From positions 1 to 46,965 of the forward strand of contig JAGFNK010000415.1 in assembly GCA_025769875.1 (NCBI GenBank): a stretch of DNA of 46,965 nucleotides, given 5' to 3'. This stretch comes from Russula earlei. Taxonomy: Eukaryota > Basidiomycota > Agaricomycetes > Russulales > Russulaceae. The notes under the pieces were generated by a model. It searched no databases, was not told the origin of the DNA, and was given only the letters and a program-made list of their open reading frames with translations. Below are positions 21,315 to 31,146 of this stretch, piece after piece (positions within the stretch are counted from its first letter, which is position 1; every line of letters starts with the position of its first letter). The position numbers and the translations under genes were made by a program.

Positions 21315-21556
21315 AGTTTGGCTCTATCCTCTGCTGGCAATGTTTTCATATGGGCCACCATAGTGGCAGCTTCTTCCTCTTTGGGTGGTTCAGGGGTTGG
21401 TTCAGTGGTACGTGCCTTGGAGGTAGTAGGGGCAGCATTCTTGGGGCACTCCCAGCTGAGGTGGCCTTTCTCTCGGCAGCGGAAGCAACGTCCTTCTTTT
21501 GCCAATTGTTTCCTCTCTTCTTCAGTGAGTTTCTTGAAGTTGGATTTGGCAGTGTC
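21281..21556 (-). pseudogene. C-terminal Gag with zinc knuckle, element C
   Basis: The last part of Gag, cut off from the rest by a solo LTR that begins at 21557. It starts at DTAKSNFKKLTEEER and contains the CX2CX4HX4C knuckle CFRCREKGHLSWEC that packages RNA. The reading frame stays open for some distance into the LTR (to 21736), which is coincidental. Confidence 0.85.
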
Positions 21557-22517
21557 TGTCATGAACCATTCTCCAGAGAGGGCTCTTGAAGGACCCTTCC
21601 TTATAGGAGGAAACCCAGCCTCTATGGTGTCACCCTGTTCACACGAGCAAAAGGGGTGAGTAGAGGTGTCCACAATATCGCGCGCGCATTGTTGCGCAAG
21701 CAATTCTCGGCACAATCGACATACAGCAAGCCCCACTTAAAGGCAACCCTTCTAGCAACAAAAGACAGCATTAGGGCCTTCCTAAGGACCCTTTGGAACG
21801 ACCCTAGGAACTCTACAATAGGTACTAACCTAGTATCAAAGGCCCTACAACGCGTTATTAGACCAACTCTAATGACTATAGAACGAACTATAAGGCAACA
21901 CTAAAGACCTTAATAGAAGTATTAGGGTCGACTCTAAGGACCCTAATAGAACTATATAAGGGCCTTATAAGATAACACTATTCCCTAACCAAACTACAAG
22001 TCCTCAAGTGACCAGCCCTAAACTAACTAACAGGAAATGAATCAGGTGCTTGCACGTACACTAAAGCAGTAAACACGTGGACAATGGAAGCTCTTACTCA
22101 TCAAGAGAAGCTTCTTACTCAGCAGCTTACTGAGCATGACTGAGCATGCTCAGTAAGCGTCCTCCGACTTCTTACTCATCACTCTATTGTGCTTGATAAC
22201 AAGGTTATGACTTGTTCCCTATTTAGCAGTTCTCTTGTAGTATATAAGCGCTCAATAAAGTAGCGGACAGTCCTCAGACTGTCCATTTGTTTACGGCACT
22301 CTCCATCCCTGGGATACTCCTTTAAGGACCATCCCCTTTTGACTATCCTGGCCTCTTCCCTGCGTGACTGCTCTACTCTCACAGTAACAATACCTCTCTG
22401 GTATTTGTTACTACTCTGGACTCTACTCCTTGCCCACGCGGTCTTGGATGTCTTTCGACTCGTCTTTGAGCTTATCCCTCGCTCTTGAACTGGATAGTTC
22501 AACAGTGAGTCTTGACA
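21557..22517 (+). repeat. Solo LTR (LTR family 2) inserted in Gag of element C
   Basis: A 961-bp sequence starting TGTCATGAACC and ending GTGAGTCTTGACA, flanked by a GTGTC duplication (21552-21556 and 22518-22522). It interrupts the Gag frame exactly. A second copy is at 39245-40210. It contains TATATAAG near 22240 and, about 35 bp on, CAGACTGTCCATTTGT, the same predicted RNA start as LTR family 1. No internal sequence of this family is present, so this is the product of LTR-LTR recombination. Confidence 0.92.
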
Positions 22518-22522
22518 GTGTC

Positions 22523-23286
22523 CACTTGCATTCGATCGGGGTGATGAGACCTATGTTCCGAGGGAGGGTGTGTAGTTTTCCCCTTGAGCTTTTCTCTGAT
22601 GGTGATGAAGCGTCGGTGTTGTCTTCTGGCTTCTTCCTTCCATTCCTGAAGAGTGGTAGGCCAGACATCTCTGTTTAGAATTGTGCGATAGAGTCCGATT
22701 TTTAAGCCATTTTTGAAACTTTCAATGGCGATAACGTCCGTTTCTGGCCATCCTGTTTTGTTTAGAAGCTGTTCGAAGGTGGAAATGTAATCATCAAGGG
22801 ATTCCTTCATTGTATGTTTGGCAAGGGCTGCTTGGGCATCTTCTTTCTCCGCAGTGTTGGTGAACTTAAATGTGAAGTCTGTGACAAAGTCTCTCCATAA
22901 GACTTTGTCCATCCTGTTAATGGGGTTTTGGGCCCTGCTTATTTTTTCCCTGAGTGCAGTTGCCTGCGAGTTGACCCATTCTTCGACCTTTTCTCCCTGA
23001 ATATAGGAGAGGGCCAACATTGTTCATTTAAAAGGGGAAACCATTACTGTTTTATCATCATTGAGGCCCCAGAACAGGTTAAATTCCATGATGAATCGTT
23101 TTGTTTTGTTTCTTTCCCCAGTGAAAGCTGTGGGTTCTTTGCTGCTAAGGGATCCATTAGTGCCTTGTGGCGCAGGGGCAGCTGCTTGAAGGGGGGGAAC
23201 GATGATTGGGGGGGGCCGAGCGGCCATCTGAGGAGCCTGGACAGGGGCTTGGGGTGGTTGTACAGCGACTTGGGGTTGGGCTGCCA
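22523..23286 (-). pseudogene. gag: Gag of element C
   Basis: The first ATG conserved after the predicted RNA start is at 23286 (MAAQPQVAVQPP). Gag then runs through a Pro/Gln-rich part, one in-frame TGA at 23021-23023, and the helical retrotransposon Gag domain (VEEWVNSQATALRE, VLWRDFVTDFTFKFTN, YISTFEQLLNKTGW) until the solo LTR cuts it. Apart from that stop and the insertion the frame is open. Gag forms the particle that houses reverse transcription. Confidence 0.82.
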
Positions 23287-23773
23287 TAATGGGTTCTGGG
23301 GGGTTTTGTGGTTCAAGTTCTAGGTCTTCAATGGGTTCCTGGTTTCCAAGAGGGTCTTCTGGTTCTAATGCAGGGGATTCAAAGGGTGTCTGAGTTTCAA
23401 CGGTGTTTTCTGGTTCAGGGGGGTTGCCTTCTGTAGAGGAGGCTTCTGATTCTGATGGTGGTTCGTAGCGAGGGTCGTTTTCCCTCCAGTAGCCTAATCC
23501 AAGGCTATTTCTGAGAAGTTCTAGGTCTAGGTGAGTGTAGAGTTGTCCTCTTCTGAGTTGTAGTTCGAACCAACGATTGTTGATGAATTCGACTGGTAGT
23601 TCTTCGTTGTTTTCGGTGGTGATATAGCAGAGGAAGGTATGGAAGCTATCCCAAGTGGCAGCTCCTACAACGTGTTCAGGGAGGTCTGGGGATGGTCTGG
23701 GTTGGACGCGGATCCAACGGTTCGATGGTAGTTCAAGGTTGATCTCCAGAATGGAGTAGATAAGCTTAGCTTG
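23287..23773 (-). other. ATG-free, stop-free upstream extension of Gag, element C
   Basis: Upstream of the Gag ATG the same frame stays open through the primer-binding site into the LTR without methionine, about 160 codons inside the element. The protein looks like real coding sequence (FHTFLCYITTENN, NNRWFELQLRRGQ, then Glu/Pro-rich). From the predicted RNA start (24112) to 23287 the sense strand has one ATG, at 23792-23790. That ATG corresponds to ACG in the other LTR and is a CpG transition. Thus the ancestral leader was ATG-free, as in the B/E family. Confidence 0.6.
23762..23772 (-). promoter_or_regulatory. Self-priming primer-binding site of element C
   Basis: AAGCTAAGCTT on the minus strand, one base inside the 5' LTR end, is the reverse complement of AAGCTTAGCTT at 24102-24112 (minus strand). 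The latter lies about 34 bp below a TATTTAAG box (24139-24146). This predicts that the RNA 5' end folds back to prime its own reverse transcription. Confidence 0.75.
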
Positions 23774-24240
23774 TGTAATGGCGTCGCGGCCATTAGAGCG
23801 TAGCTCAAGGTTCAATGGGGGCCAAATCCCTGTGACTTGGTTCAAGGGTTCAATGGAGCCGGCTCAAGAGGCCGGATAAAAGGTTTAGCGTCTCAAGGCT
23901 GAGTCAGACAATGACTCAGTCCACAGACAGAGTCGATCTTCTGGTTTCACAGAAGAGGAGGGTGATGAGAGAGAGGCAGAGGAGGAAGAGGAACACAAAG
24001 GTTCCTTGAGGTGTTCTTAGGTCAAGCAGAGTATAGGCCAGCACAAGCAAGTTGTGATTGAGAGAGTATACAGGGCAAGGGATGCGACAGGAAATGGGAC
24101 AAAGCTAAGCTTGGGGCATTCCGCAGCTTCTACAGGCGCTTAAATACTGTATGTAGCAAGGCTGTACAGTACTATAAGCGGAACAATAGATAAAGGTAGG
24201 CCAATAGCCAAAGTGACTCGACAATAGGTGAAACACAATA

Positions 24241-25860
24241 CAGTGACCCAAAAAACTGTTCAAATGTTTTGTACATTTTCATTGTATTAACCATATCTAG
24301 AGAACCACTGCAGCTGATAACATGTTAGTGGGCTTGTTTTAAAGCTCTACATCATAGCTTTGTAATACAATACTATATATACTATGAACATAATTATGTA
24401 AGAAGATATAAGGTATTTCTTCCAGTGTATCCATTTGAACAGTTTTTTTGCCTTGGTATCTAAATAGGGTATATGCCAAACATCAGTAGTTTGTGTATCC
24501 TCCATTTGCTTTGAACACCTCTTCCACCCTCCTAGGCATACATTCTATCAAATTCTGCACAACAGTATGATCAATGGCCTCCCATTCCAGCTGTGTGCAC
24601 TCCCAAAGTTCATTGATTCCCTTAGGGGGTGTTGGATAAGCTGCAAGCTTCTTTTTGAGATGAGCCCAAAGATGCTCAATAGGACTGAGGTCTGGGGATT
24701 GAGCTGGCCAGTCCATGACCTGAATTCTGTGGTCTTGGAACCAAGATGTGGCAAGCCTGCTCTTGTGGATAGAGGCATTGTCCTGTTGAAAGAGGGTATC
24801 TTTGCATTTCTTCTTGAACTACTTGATAGATGCAAGTAGTTCATCCTCCAAAATGCTGCAATAAAGTTCAGCATCCATCCTTCCATCAATCTTTGCTGCA
24901 TGCCCAACTCCTTCCCAAGACATGCAGCCCCACAACATCAAGGAACCTCCTCCATGTTTGACTGTTGGCTGAACAAGGCATTCAGAAAGGTGCTCTCCTC
25001 TTTTTTTCCAAGCCCATTTCTTGCCATCTGAGCCCATACAATTGATTTTGGTCTCATCTGACCAAATTACCCTCTTTCAGTCCTCCACAGTCCAGTATAG
25101 GTACTTTTCTGCAAAGTCCTTTCTGGCCCTATAGTGACTTGGTTTAAGGTAAGGCCTCTTCTTCTTTGTAACTGCCTTCAAGCCTGCCTTGTTAAGGTAG
25201 TTTCAAATGGTCTGATTGGAGATAGTGGACTCTTTGATGATCTCCAACCTTCTAGCAACCTGAGGAGCAGTATCTGCTTCTCCAGAGCTAAGAAGGTGTG
25301 TGGCAAAGCAGATGTCAAGGTCAGAGAGCTTGGAAGGACAACCTCCAGAGGACTTTGGAAGGTCAGGAAGGTATTTCTGGAAAATGTTGGTGATTGAACC
25401 AATGCTTCTGTGTGCTGCCTTGGCAATGTTACTAACTGAATGGTTGGCCTGGAGAAGGGAGATGATGTAGTTGACTTCATGAGGAAGAAGAGACTTCATG
25501 AGGTTGTTGGTGAAGAAGAAGCAGCTTTTTTGGCTTATTTGCACATGGTTTGAGTTTATTATAGGTCACATGACCTCCATGTTCAATTTTAGCCCTCTGG
25601 GGAAAGAATATGAATCTCAATCTGAGAAATAATGAATTCACTAACCAAGGCCAAAAAACTGTTCAAATGGGTACACCAGCAAACATACCTTATATCTTCC
25701 TAAATAATTATGCTTATGCTGTATAAAGTATACCATTACAAAGCTATGATGTAGAGCTTGAAAACAAACCTAGTTACATATTATTATCTGCAGTGGTTCT
25801 CTAGATATGGTTAATACAATGAAAATGTACAAAACATTTGAACAGTTTTTTGGGTCACTG
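24241..25860 (-). mobile_element. Tc1/mariner transposon with IR/DR ends
   Basis: A 1620-bp element that starts CAGTGACCCAAAAAACTG and ends with its inverted copy, flanked by TA on both sides (24239-24240, 25861-25862). The terminal inverted repeats are about 215 bp (24241-24456 and 25645-25860). Each holds an outer and an inner copy of the TTTGAACAGTTTTTT motif, the IR/DR layout of Tc1-like elements with two transposase-binding sites per end. The element has no CpG dinucleotide at all. Confidence 0.95.
24483..25544 (-). pseudogene. Tc1/mariner transposase (stops)
   Basis: Read on the minus strand from 25544: a paired-type helix-turn-helix DNA-binding region (NIAKAAHRSIGSITNIFQKY, then GGCPSKLSD), the first catalytic Asp in VIWSDETKI near 25060, the VKHGGGSLMLWGCMSW block, and the C-terminal DWPAQSPDLSPIEHLW with the catalytic Glu. 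The expected length is about 340-350 residues. It is interrupted by at least a TGA before KRVIWSDE (25079-25081), a TGA after SNQTI at 25203 and a stop at 24819. A cut-and-paste enzyme in life, it is inactive here. Confidence 0.9.
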
Positions 25861-26012
25861 TAAGTGAAACACAATAGGTGAAACATAATAGGTGAAACAC
25901 AATAGGAGATCACCATCAAGGGATGAAACCATAACCGTGGAGACAAGGATAACAAAGGAGAACAATAAGGAGAGAGATTACGGACGAACCAGAAAAGGGG
26001 TAAACTACAACA

Positions 26013-27173
26013 TGCGCAATTTGCCAAAGCACAAAGAACCACCCAAAAACAGAAACACCCCTCATACCAATTACACCAGCTGGAGAAGTATGGAAAAGCA
26101 TTACCATGGACTTTATCACAGACCTACCAGTTTCACAAGGCTTTGACAGCCTCCTAGTCATAGTAGACTGATTCAGCAAAGCAATAATCATTACCCCTTG
26201 CCACAAGACAATCACAGCAGATGAAACAGCAACATTAATTATGAACAATGTCTGGAGAAGAATAGGCCTCCCGACACAAATAATATCAGACAGAGGCCCT
26301 CAATTCGCGGCAAAAGTTACTCAAGAACTATGGAAAAAATTAAATGTCAAGGTATCATTGAGCACAGCATATCACCCACAGACAGATGGAGAAACAGAAC
26401 GAGTTAACCAAGAACTAGAACAATACTTACGAATATTTTGCAACCACCAAGTGGACAATTGGGCAGAATTAATTCCCTTTATGGAGTTTGCACATAATGC
26501 CAGACAACACAGCGCTACAAACAAACCCCCTTTCGAGGTCTGGTATGGTTTTAACCCAACATTTGCTCCACCCCTTGCCTTTACATCAAAGTTCCCTTCA
26601 ATCCAAGAAAGACTAATGAGACTAAACCAGCTCAGAGAAGCAGTAGCTGCCTCCCTGAACTGAGCAACTGAAATCATGAAGCAATCAGGACCTCAATCCT
26701 CCACATTTCGTTTCAAAGAAGGGGACCAAGTATGGTTGGAAGCCACAAATCTACAAACCACTCACCCAAAAGCAAAACTGGCCCCTTGACGCTATGGACC
26801 ATTCAAAGTCATCACTGCCTATCCAGTAAATGTTCGCCTCGAACTACCAAAGTCCTGGAGGATACACCCAGTTTTTCACCACTCCTTGATTAAACCTTAC
26901 AAGGAAACCATTGCCCACGGTCCTAACTTCTCAAACCCACCACTGGTACTAGTCGAAGGAGAAGAACAATATGAAGTAGAACAGATCTTAAACTCTCGAC
27001 TCTCTCCAAACCGCAAAGGGATCCAATACCTAGTTAAGTGGAAAGGGTACACTGCTGCAGAAAACACTTGGGAACCAGCATCTAACCTGTCAAAAGCACA
27101 ATTACTTGTCAAAGACTTCCATCGGAAATATCCAAAGGCGCTTAAAATGGTTCCCACCAGGAGTAACCCCTAA
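26013..27173 (+). pseudogene. Integrase and chromodomain of element D
   Basis: Continues the D pol after the element C insertion: CAICQS of the zinc motif, catalytic Asp in TMDFITDLP, IISDRGPQF, YHPQTDGETERVNQ, the integrase C-terminus and a chromodomain (YLVKWKGYTAAENTWEP) ending at 27173. TGA stops at about 26168, 26661 and 26788 replace the CGA codons of B. The longest open pieces are 26241-26663 and 26886-27173. Confidence 0.9.
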
Positions 27174-27423
27174 ACCAACAACCCTCATCATGACCTCCAT
27201 TGATGACTATCTTTATCCTTGTTACCAAAGAACTTTTCAGAGAACCCCTGCAATCACATGTACCCAATCGACCACAGCTATCCCTAAAACAGTCCATAGA
27301 ACACGAGAGAACTCCCCACGAATGAACAGACTTCGACTTTTCATATGCAAACTACTCCACCTTCCAAAAAAGAAACAAGTCCCTACTGTTGCAGGAGCAA
27401 CAAAATCTATAAAGAGGGGATGA
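27106..27423 (+). CDS. Short 3' frame after pol, element D
   Basis: A 105-codon frame overlapping the end of pol and ending at the polypurine tract, equivalent to 5327-5629 in B. Both copies keep the frame open although D is otherwise full of stops, but the frame is short and Thr/Arg-rich and has no recognised domain. It may be 3' untranslated sequence. Confidence 0.3.
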   Translation: MSKTSIGNIQRRLKWFPPGVTPKPTTLIMTSIDDYLYPCYQRTFQRTPAITCTQSTTAIPKTVHRTRENSPRMNRLRLFICKLLHLPKKKQVPTVAGATKSIKRG

Positions 27424-27424
27424 A
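27411..27424 (+). promoter_or_regulatory. Polypurine tract of element D
   Basis: AAAGAGGGGATGAA immediately before the LTR start, identical to the tract of element B. Confidence 0.85.
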
Positions 27425-28253
27425 TGTTACGAACCAAGGCCAGGTCCTGGCTGAATGTTGTCCTATTTCACTCAAGAGAGACCTCTCTCACTTCACTTTG
27501 CCAACTCCTTTCCATTTCTTGGGCTACCCCTCCTGTGGTGCAAGATATCACTATTGCAAAGGCACTATAACACGACCAGGCACCTGTTTCCTAATCGGGT
27601 AATCATCGCATGGCAGCCACATGGCCACCAAGCCACCAAGAACCTGAAACAGCGGCACCAACTCTTAGAAACTGTTGCATAACTCATCTGACATCATCAA
27701 GGCTCCAGTGACATCATAGCTGACTGAGTGACTCCACAGTGACCTCATAGGCTCACTAAGCGCTCCACAGTGACATCATAATGATGTCATCACTCCACAA
27801 TGATCAGTAATGCGCTCAGTAAGCCTGAAACTTGACACAAGCAAGTTTATGCCTCTGTAGTCCTATTGGATGGTACCAAAGGGTCTAGAATAGTTCCAGC
27901 GCTTTGTAATCGACCCTGTACACTGTATATAAGCCCCAATGAAGTATGGCAGTCGTCAGACTGTCCATTTGTGATACTCTCATCTTCCTGGGTACTCCCC
28001 TGCGACTGCTCAGTCTAAAGCCTTCCCTCATCCTCAAGGTACTCTTCAACGACCGCCTTGTTTAAAGTCCCTTCGCTGCACTGGCCTCTACTCTTCGCCT
28101 CTGCCTCTTGCAACACATACCAGTCCCCATCTGGCATCTTCTAGTCGTTTGGCTCGTCCTCCTGTTCAACGCCGTTTACACCGCATACCATCTGTTCTGA
28201 CCCTTGCCCACCTGCTCCTGAGTCCTTAGTGATCAGCAGTACATGTCTTGACA
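27425..28253 (+). repeat. 3' LTR of element D (LTR family 1)
   Basis: An 829-bp LTR from TGTTACGAACC to TGTCTTGACA. The splice-donor-like GTACGT near the end is GTACAT here, one of several CpG changes. It is followed one base later by TGGACAGTGT (28255-28264), nine of ten bases like the primer-binding site of B and E. Confidence 0.93.
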
Positions 28254-29532
28254 GTGGACAGTGTGGAACAGCTGCCACATGCAAAGCCACATGGCATCAG
28301 AGCAGACAGGGTTCTGCACACTCAGCCTGAAACAGGCAGACAACATGGAGCAGGGGCCACACACTGAACTGCAGGGCATCATAGTGGACCTGATTCCTTG
28401 TGAAGGGTGACAAGAGGGGAAAGCCTGAGGGCATGGCAATCAGCACGTGGAATGGTGGATTGAATATGTTGCACAGGAAGGGTTATTCCAGGGGAGCGAC
28501 AAACTGAATGCACTATTGTTATTTGGCTTGTTTGAGCCTCTCTAAATACATTTTTGGGTGCAGACTGTTCATAAATGCATATCATAGGTTGCTAAGACAA
28601 TACCAAGACTTATGAGACAATTTTCACCTCTGTGGCCTTTGGCCGAGGTGTCAAGCTTGCATCTCACGAGCTCCACTGTGTCCTTGAGACACTCCTGCTC
28701 ACAATTAAGGATGTGAGGTGATTGGGGAGAACATTGGGTTTTTTTTGCCTTTTTACTTTGTGTGATCTGCAGCTTCTGAGTCTGCTGCATGATTGAGTTC
28801 ACCTGTCAATTGAGTAAAGTCCCCCCATGAAGGGGGGTTTTCCAAAAATTGGTTTTCGGTCCTTTCAGATCTGAGAGGCATAGCACGTCATGCCACAAAG
28901 GTGCTCCACACATCATGGCCTCTGGTGGAGCAAAATCCACCAATTCCATCTGCCCAACCTGAAGTACCACATAGTCAGCCCACAAGTCACAAGACAGAAC
29001 ACCTACCTGTGTGATCCACCATGGGACAACCAAAGCACACTATGCATGCACTCACACCCAACCACAGTGTTGAAGCAGAGGAGCTGGACCATGTGGAAGT
29101 GGAACAGGCATCACATGCTGAACCACAACCCACCAACATGGACAAGGCTCTGGACATCCAGTCTGCAACAAAATCAGCACAACCTGCAGTTCACAAAGTG
29201 GGAAACTCACCTGCACAGTCCACTGCAGGACAACCAAAGCACCCCAAATGTGCCACACATGCACCCATCCATGACACAGATGCTTGACATTCCACCATTC
29301 CACATGAGCAATGAATGAAACATACCAAGCAGGGAAAAGTGGTATATAAAAAGGTAGCCATAAACCCCAAGTCCAATGCTGAGGCGACAGCTTGCACAGA
29401 TACCACTGAATGGGAAAGGTGTTAAGGCTCCAAAGGGCTTTAAATAGGATCAATGGTCATGTCTATAAACACATCCTACCAATGTAGATATGCTTGAGTC
29501 AAGCAAGCAATTCTTGTGGAAGGGAAGGAGTG
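28254..29532. other. CpG-poor unassigned region
   Basis: About 1.3 kb without a recognised gene. Two short open frames exist (28890-29318 and 29021-29287) with low-complexity His/Pro/Gln-rich translations and a degenerate internal repeat (GQPKH near 29021 and again near 29228). Low CpG suggests old transposon-derived sequence. Confidence 0.4.
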
Positions 29533-29975
29533 TTATGTCCTTCTAGAGTATGTCCACAAGATGAGAGGGGCTCTGCAGATGGGGTAGGAGTCAACTGTTT
29601 GGGATTGGCAAACTAAGTTGAGCTTAAGGCTCGACTGCTATGAACTGTGGGCTCTATATAGCCCTCAGGGATAAGGTTCTTGCTACTGTAAGTACTGGTT
29701 GGTGCTATAGTAGCAAAGTCAGCTCATAGAAGCAATAGTTGCTTCTACTGTAAACAATAACAATCTCAGTGCTGGAAGCATTAAGTGCTTCCATAGTAGC
29801 AATCTCTGTGTCATAAGTACTTTCCTAATCAGGAAAAAAATGTACATAGCAGTACAGGAACATCTGGAACAGAAGCAATGTGATTCATTGCTTCTTTAAC
29901 ACATGCATGATGCAAATGATGCAGTCCATAGTTCAGGTGTCTGTCATCTTCCAGACCCCAAACCACTTGGTAACA
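29533..29975 (+). repeat. Possible old solo LTR
   Basis: A 443-bp segment with TGTTATGTCC at the left, preceded by a purine-rich stretch (GTGGAAGGGAAGGAG), a TATATAG near 29653 and TAACA at the right. The ends form a short inverted repeat (TGTTA/TAACA). I find no matching flanking duplication, so the boundaries are uncertain. Confidence 0.3.
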
Positions 29976-31050
29976 CACCACTCAGCATGTCCTGATCTCA
30001 TTTCCTGTTGATGTTCCCTCATCCTCCCCTCTTCCCTCTGAACCCTCTGACTGGGATGGCTCAGACATCAATGAAGGCACACAAGACAACAAGCATGTGC
30101 AAGACTGTCTTGACATAACAGACAAAGACCCAGTCACATTTGACTGGGACACAGAGTCTGATGACTTGGACTTCACACCACTGCCAGGCCATATGAATGA
30201 CTTGCCACCACCACATTGGTGTTCTCCTTCTGCCATGTCTTCTGCAACCCCCTCCATCCCTTCACCAGCTGCCCTTGCTTCAGATCTGCATGTCTCACTT
30301 AATTTGGCTTCATCCTCTTCCTAGCCCCCAACAGACAATGAACATGCTTTGACCATTATGCAAAATGTGTCAGAGCATCTATGTGAGTCCACCAGCCAAG
30401 GCCCTCTCTGGCTCATCCTACCCTTCACTTGCTCTCAAAGGGCAAGTTCTTCCCCTGTAATGTCTCTCTCAATTGCCTTTGGTTCTCACCATGCACCAAT
30501 CCCCACTACATTCCAGGAGATGAGTTCAGAGCTCTCTCAACTCTGGTTGATGGTGGAGCTGATGGGAAGGGAGATCCTTCAAGCCAGGGCAGAGACCAGC
30601 TCCAGTAATGCACACTGCACATCATGAAGTGTGTGGCATCTGATGCCAGGACAGAGTTGGAAAATCAGACATGCCATTCTGTGAAGACAAGCACACATTT
30701 TGTTGCCCATCCTGAAGTTGAGATGCAGTGGCTTGCTGAACAGGAAGAGAAGGCCCAGCTCACAAGAGAGGCTTCTGAGAAGGCAGCTCAAAAGATGAAC
30801 AATGAAGCAGCTTGCAATGCACAAATCTCAGAGGACATATGGTCTAAAGTTTTTAGCAGTGAGTTTCAATGTCTATTCACAATGATGCACTCATATTTTA
30901 CAGAACCACTTTCCTCATACAAGTGCAAGGACAATGTCATTGCACTCTCTGGTGCACTTGGCCTCAAGATGTTGGGCACCATCAATGAGCTGGTTTGCCA
31001 GCTAAAGTCCCACCTCAAAGTGCATGCAGGCCTTTGTGATCAGCCTTGAT
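29976..31050 (+). pseudogene. Decayed gene of unknown function
   Basis: One frame stays open from about 29976 to 30627 except for a TAG at 30322-30324, then a frameshift leads into 30624-31049. The product would be about 340 residues. It has an acidic, Ser/Pro-rich first half (SEPSDWDGSD, DWDTESDDLDFTPLPG), a middle part (FQEMSSELSQLWLMVELMG), and a C-terminal predicted coiled coil (EEKAQLTREASEKAAQK) followed by a helical end. No domain recognised. It lies immediately before the hAT-1 insertion, which begins shortly after its stop codon. It could be a relic of a second transposon protein or of a host gene. Confidence 0.4.
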
Positions 31051-31089
31051 TTGCTGGGCTCTTCCTTCAAAGCAGGTGGAATCAGATTG

Positions 31090-31097
31090 AGAGTGCC
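31090..31097. repeat. Target-site duplication of hAT-1, left
   Basis: AGAGTGCC, repeated exactly at 35566-35573. Eight-base duplications are diagnostic of hAT elements. Confidence 0.9.
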
Positions 31098-31146
31098 TAG
31101 TGTTCACCATGGGTAACCCATGGGTAAAAACCCAAGGACCCTGACC

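Larger units (their letters stand above)
15622..26012 (-). mobile_element. Ty3/gypsy element C, complete, nested in element D
   Basis: A minus-strand chromovirus with LTRs at 15622-16239 (3') and 23774-26012 (5', enlarged by a Tc1 insertion). Order on the minus strand: self-priming site, Gag, protease, RT, RNase H, integrase, chromodomain with long C-terminal extension, a small zinc-knuckle frame, polypurine tract. TGCGC is duplicated on both sides. The two LTRs differ at only about ten positions over 617 bp, mostly C/T or G/A at CpG, so the insertion is fairly young; it is nevertheless inactivated by frameshifts, stops and two nested insertions. Confidence 0.95.
23774..26012 (-). repeat. 5' LTR of element C, interrupted by Tc1/mariner
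   Basis: LTR parts 23774-24240 and 25863-26012 together equal the 618-bp 3' LTR. Differences between the two LTRs, such as TGTAACGGC against TGTAATGGC, are mostly transitions at CpG. The Tc1 element is inserted at TA in the tandem-repeat part of U3. Confidence 0.93.
14549..28253 (+). mobile_element. Ty3/gypsy element D, 5'-truncated, split by element C
   Basis: A plus-strand relative of B/E. It starts abruptly inside RT (GCCTAGGCATCAAT, equivalent to YLGINIS), runs through RNase H to the integrase zinc motif at 15621, and resumes at 26013 with integrase, chromodomain, polypurine tract and 3' LTR. The intervening 10.4 kb is element C, with the 5 bases TGCGC duplicated at 15617-15621 and 26013-26017. 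Many CGA arginine codons of the intact copies are TGA here, so the element is dead. Confidence 0.92.

Noticed and set aside
23774..23845. Gag of element C starting in the LTR at the TTG near 23845
   Set aside because: There is no ATG there, and the first conserved ATG is at 23286; upstream openness is reported separately as an unexplained extension.
28254..29532. Copia-type pol or a host gene in the CpG-poor region
   Set aside because: Translations are low-complexity and full of stops; no RT, integrase or protease motif is found.
29533..29975. Firm call of a copia LTR
   Set aside because: Terminal TGTTA/TAACA and a purine run are suggestive, but there is no flanking duplication and no second copy in the window.
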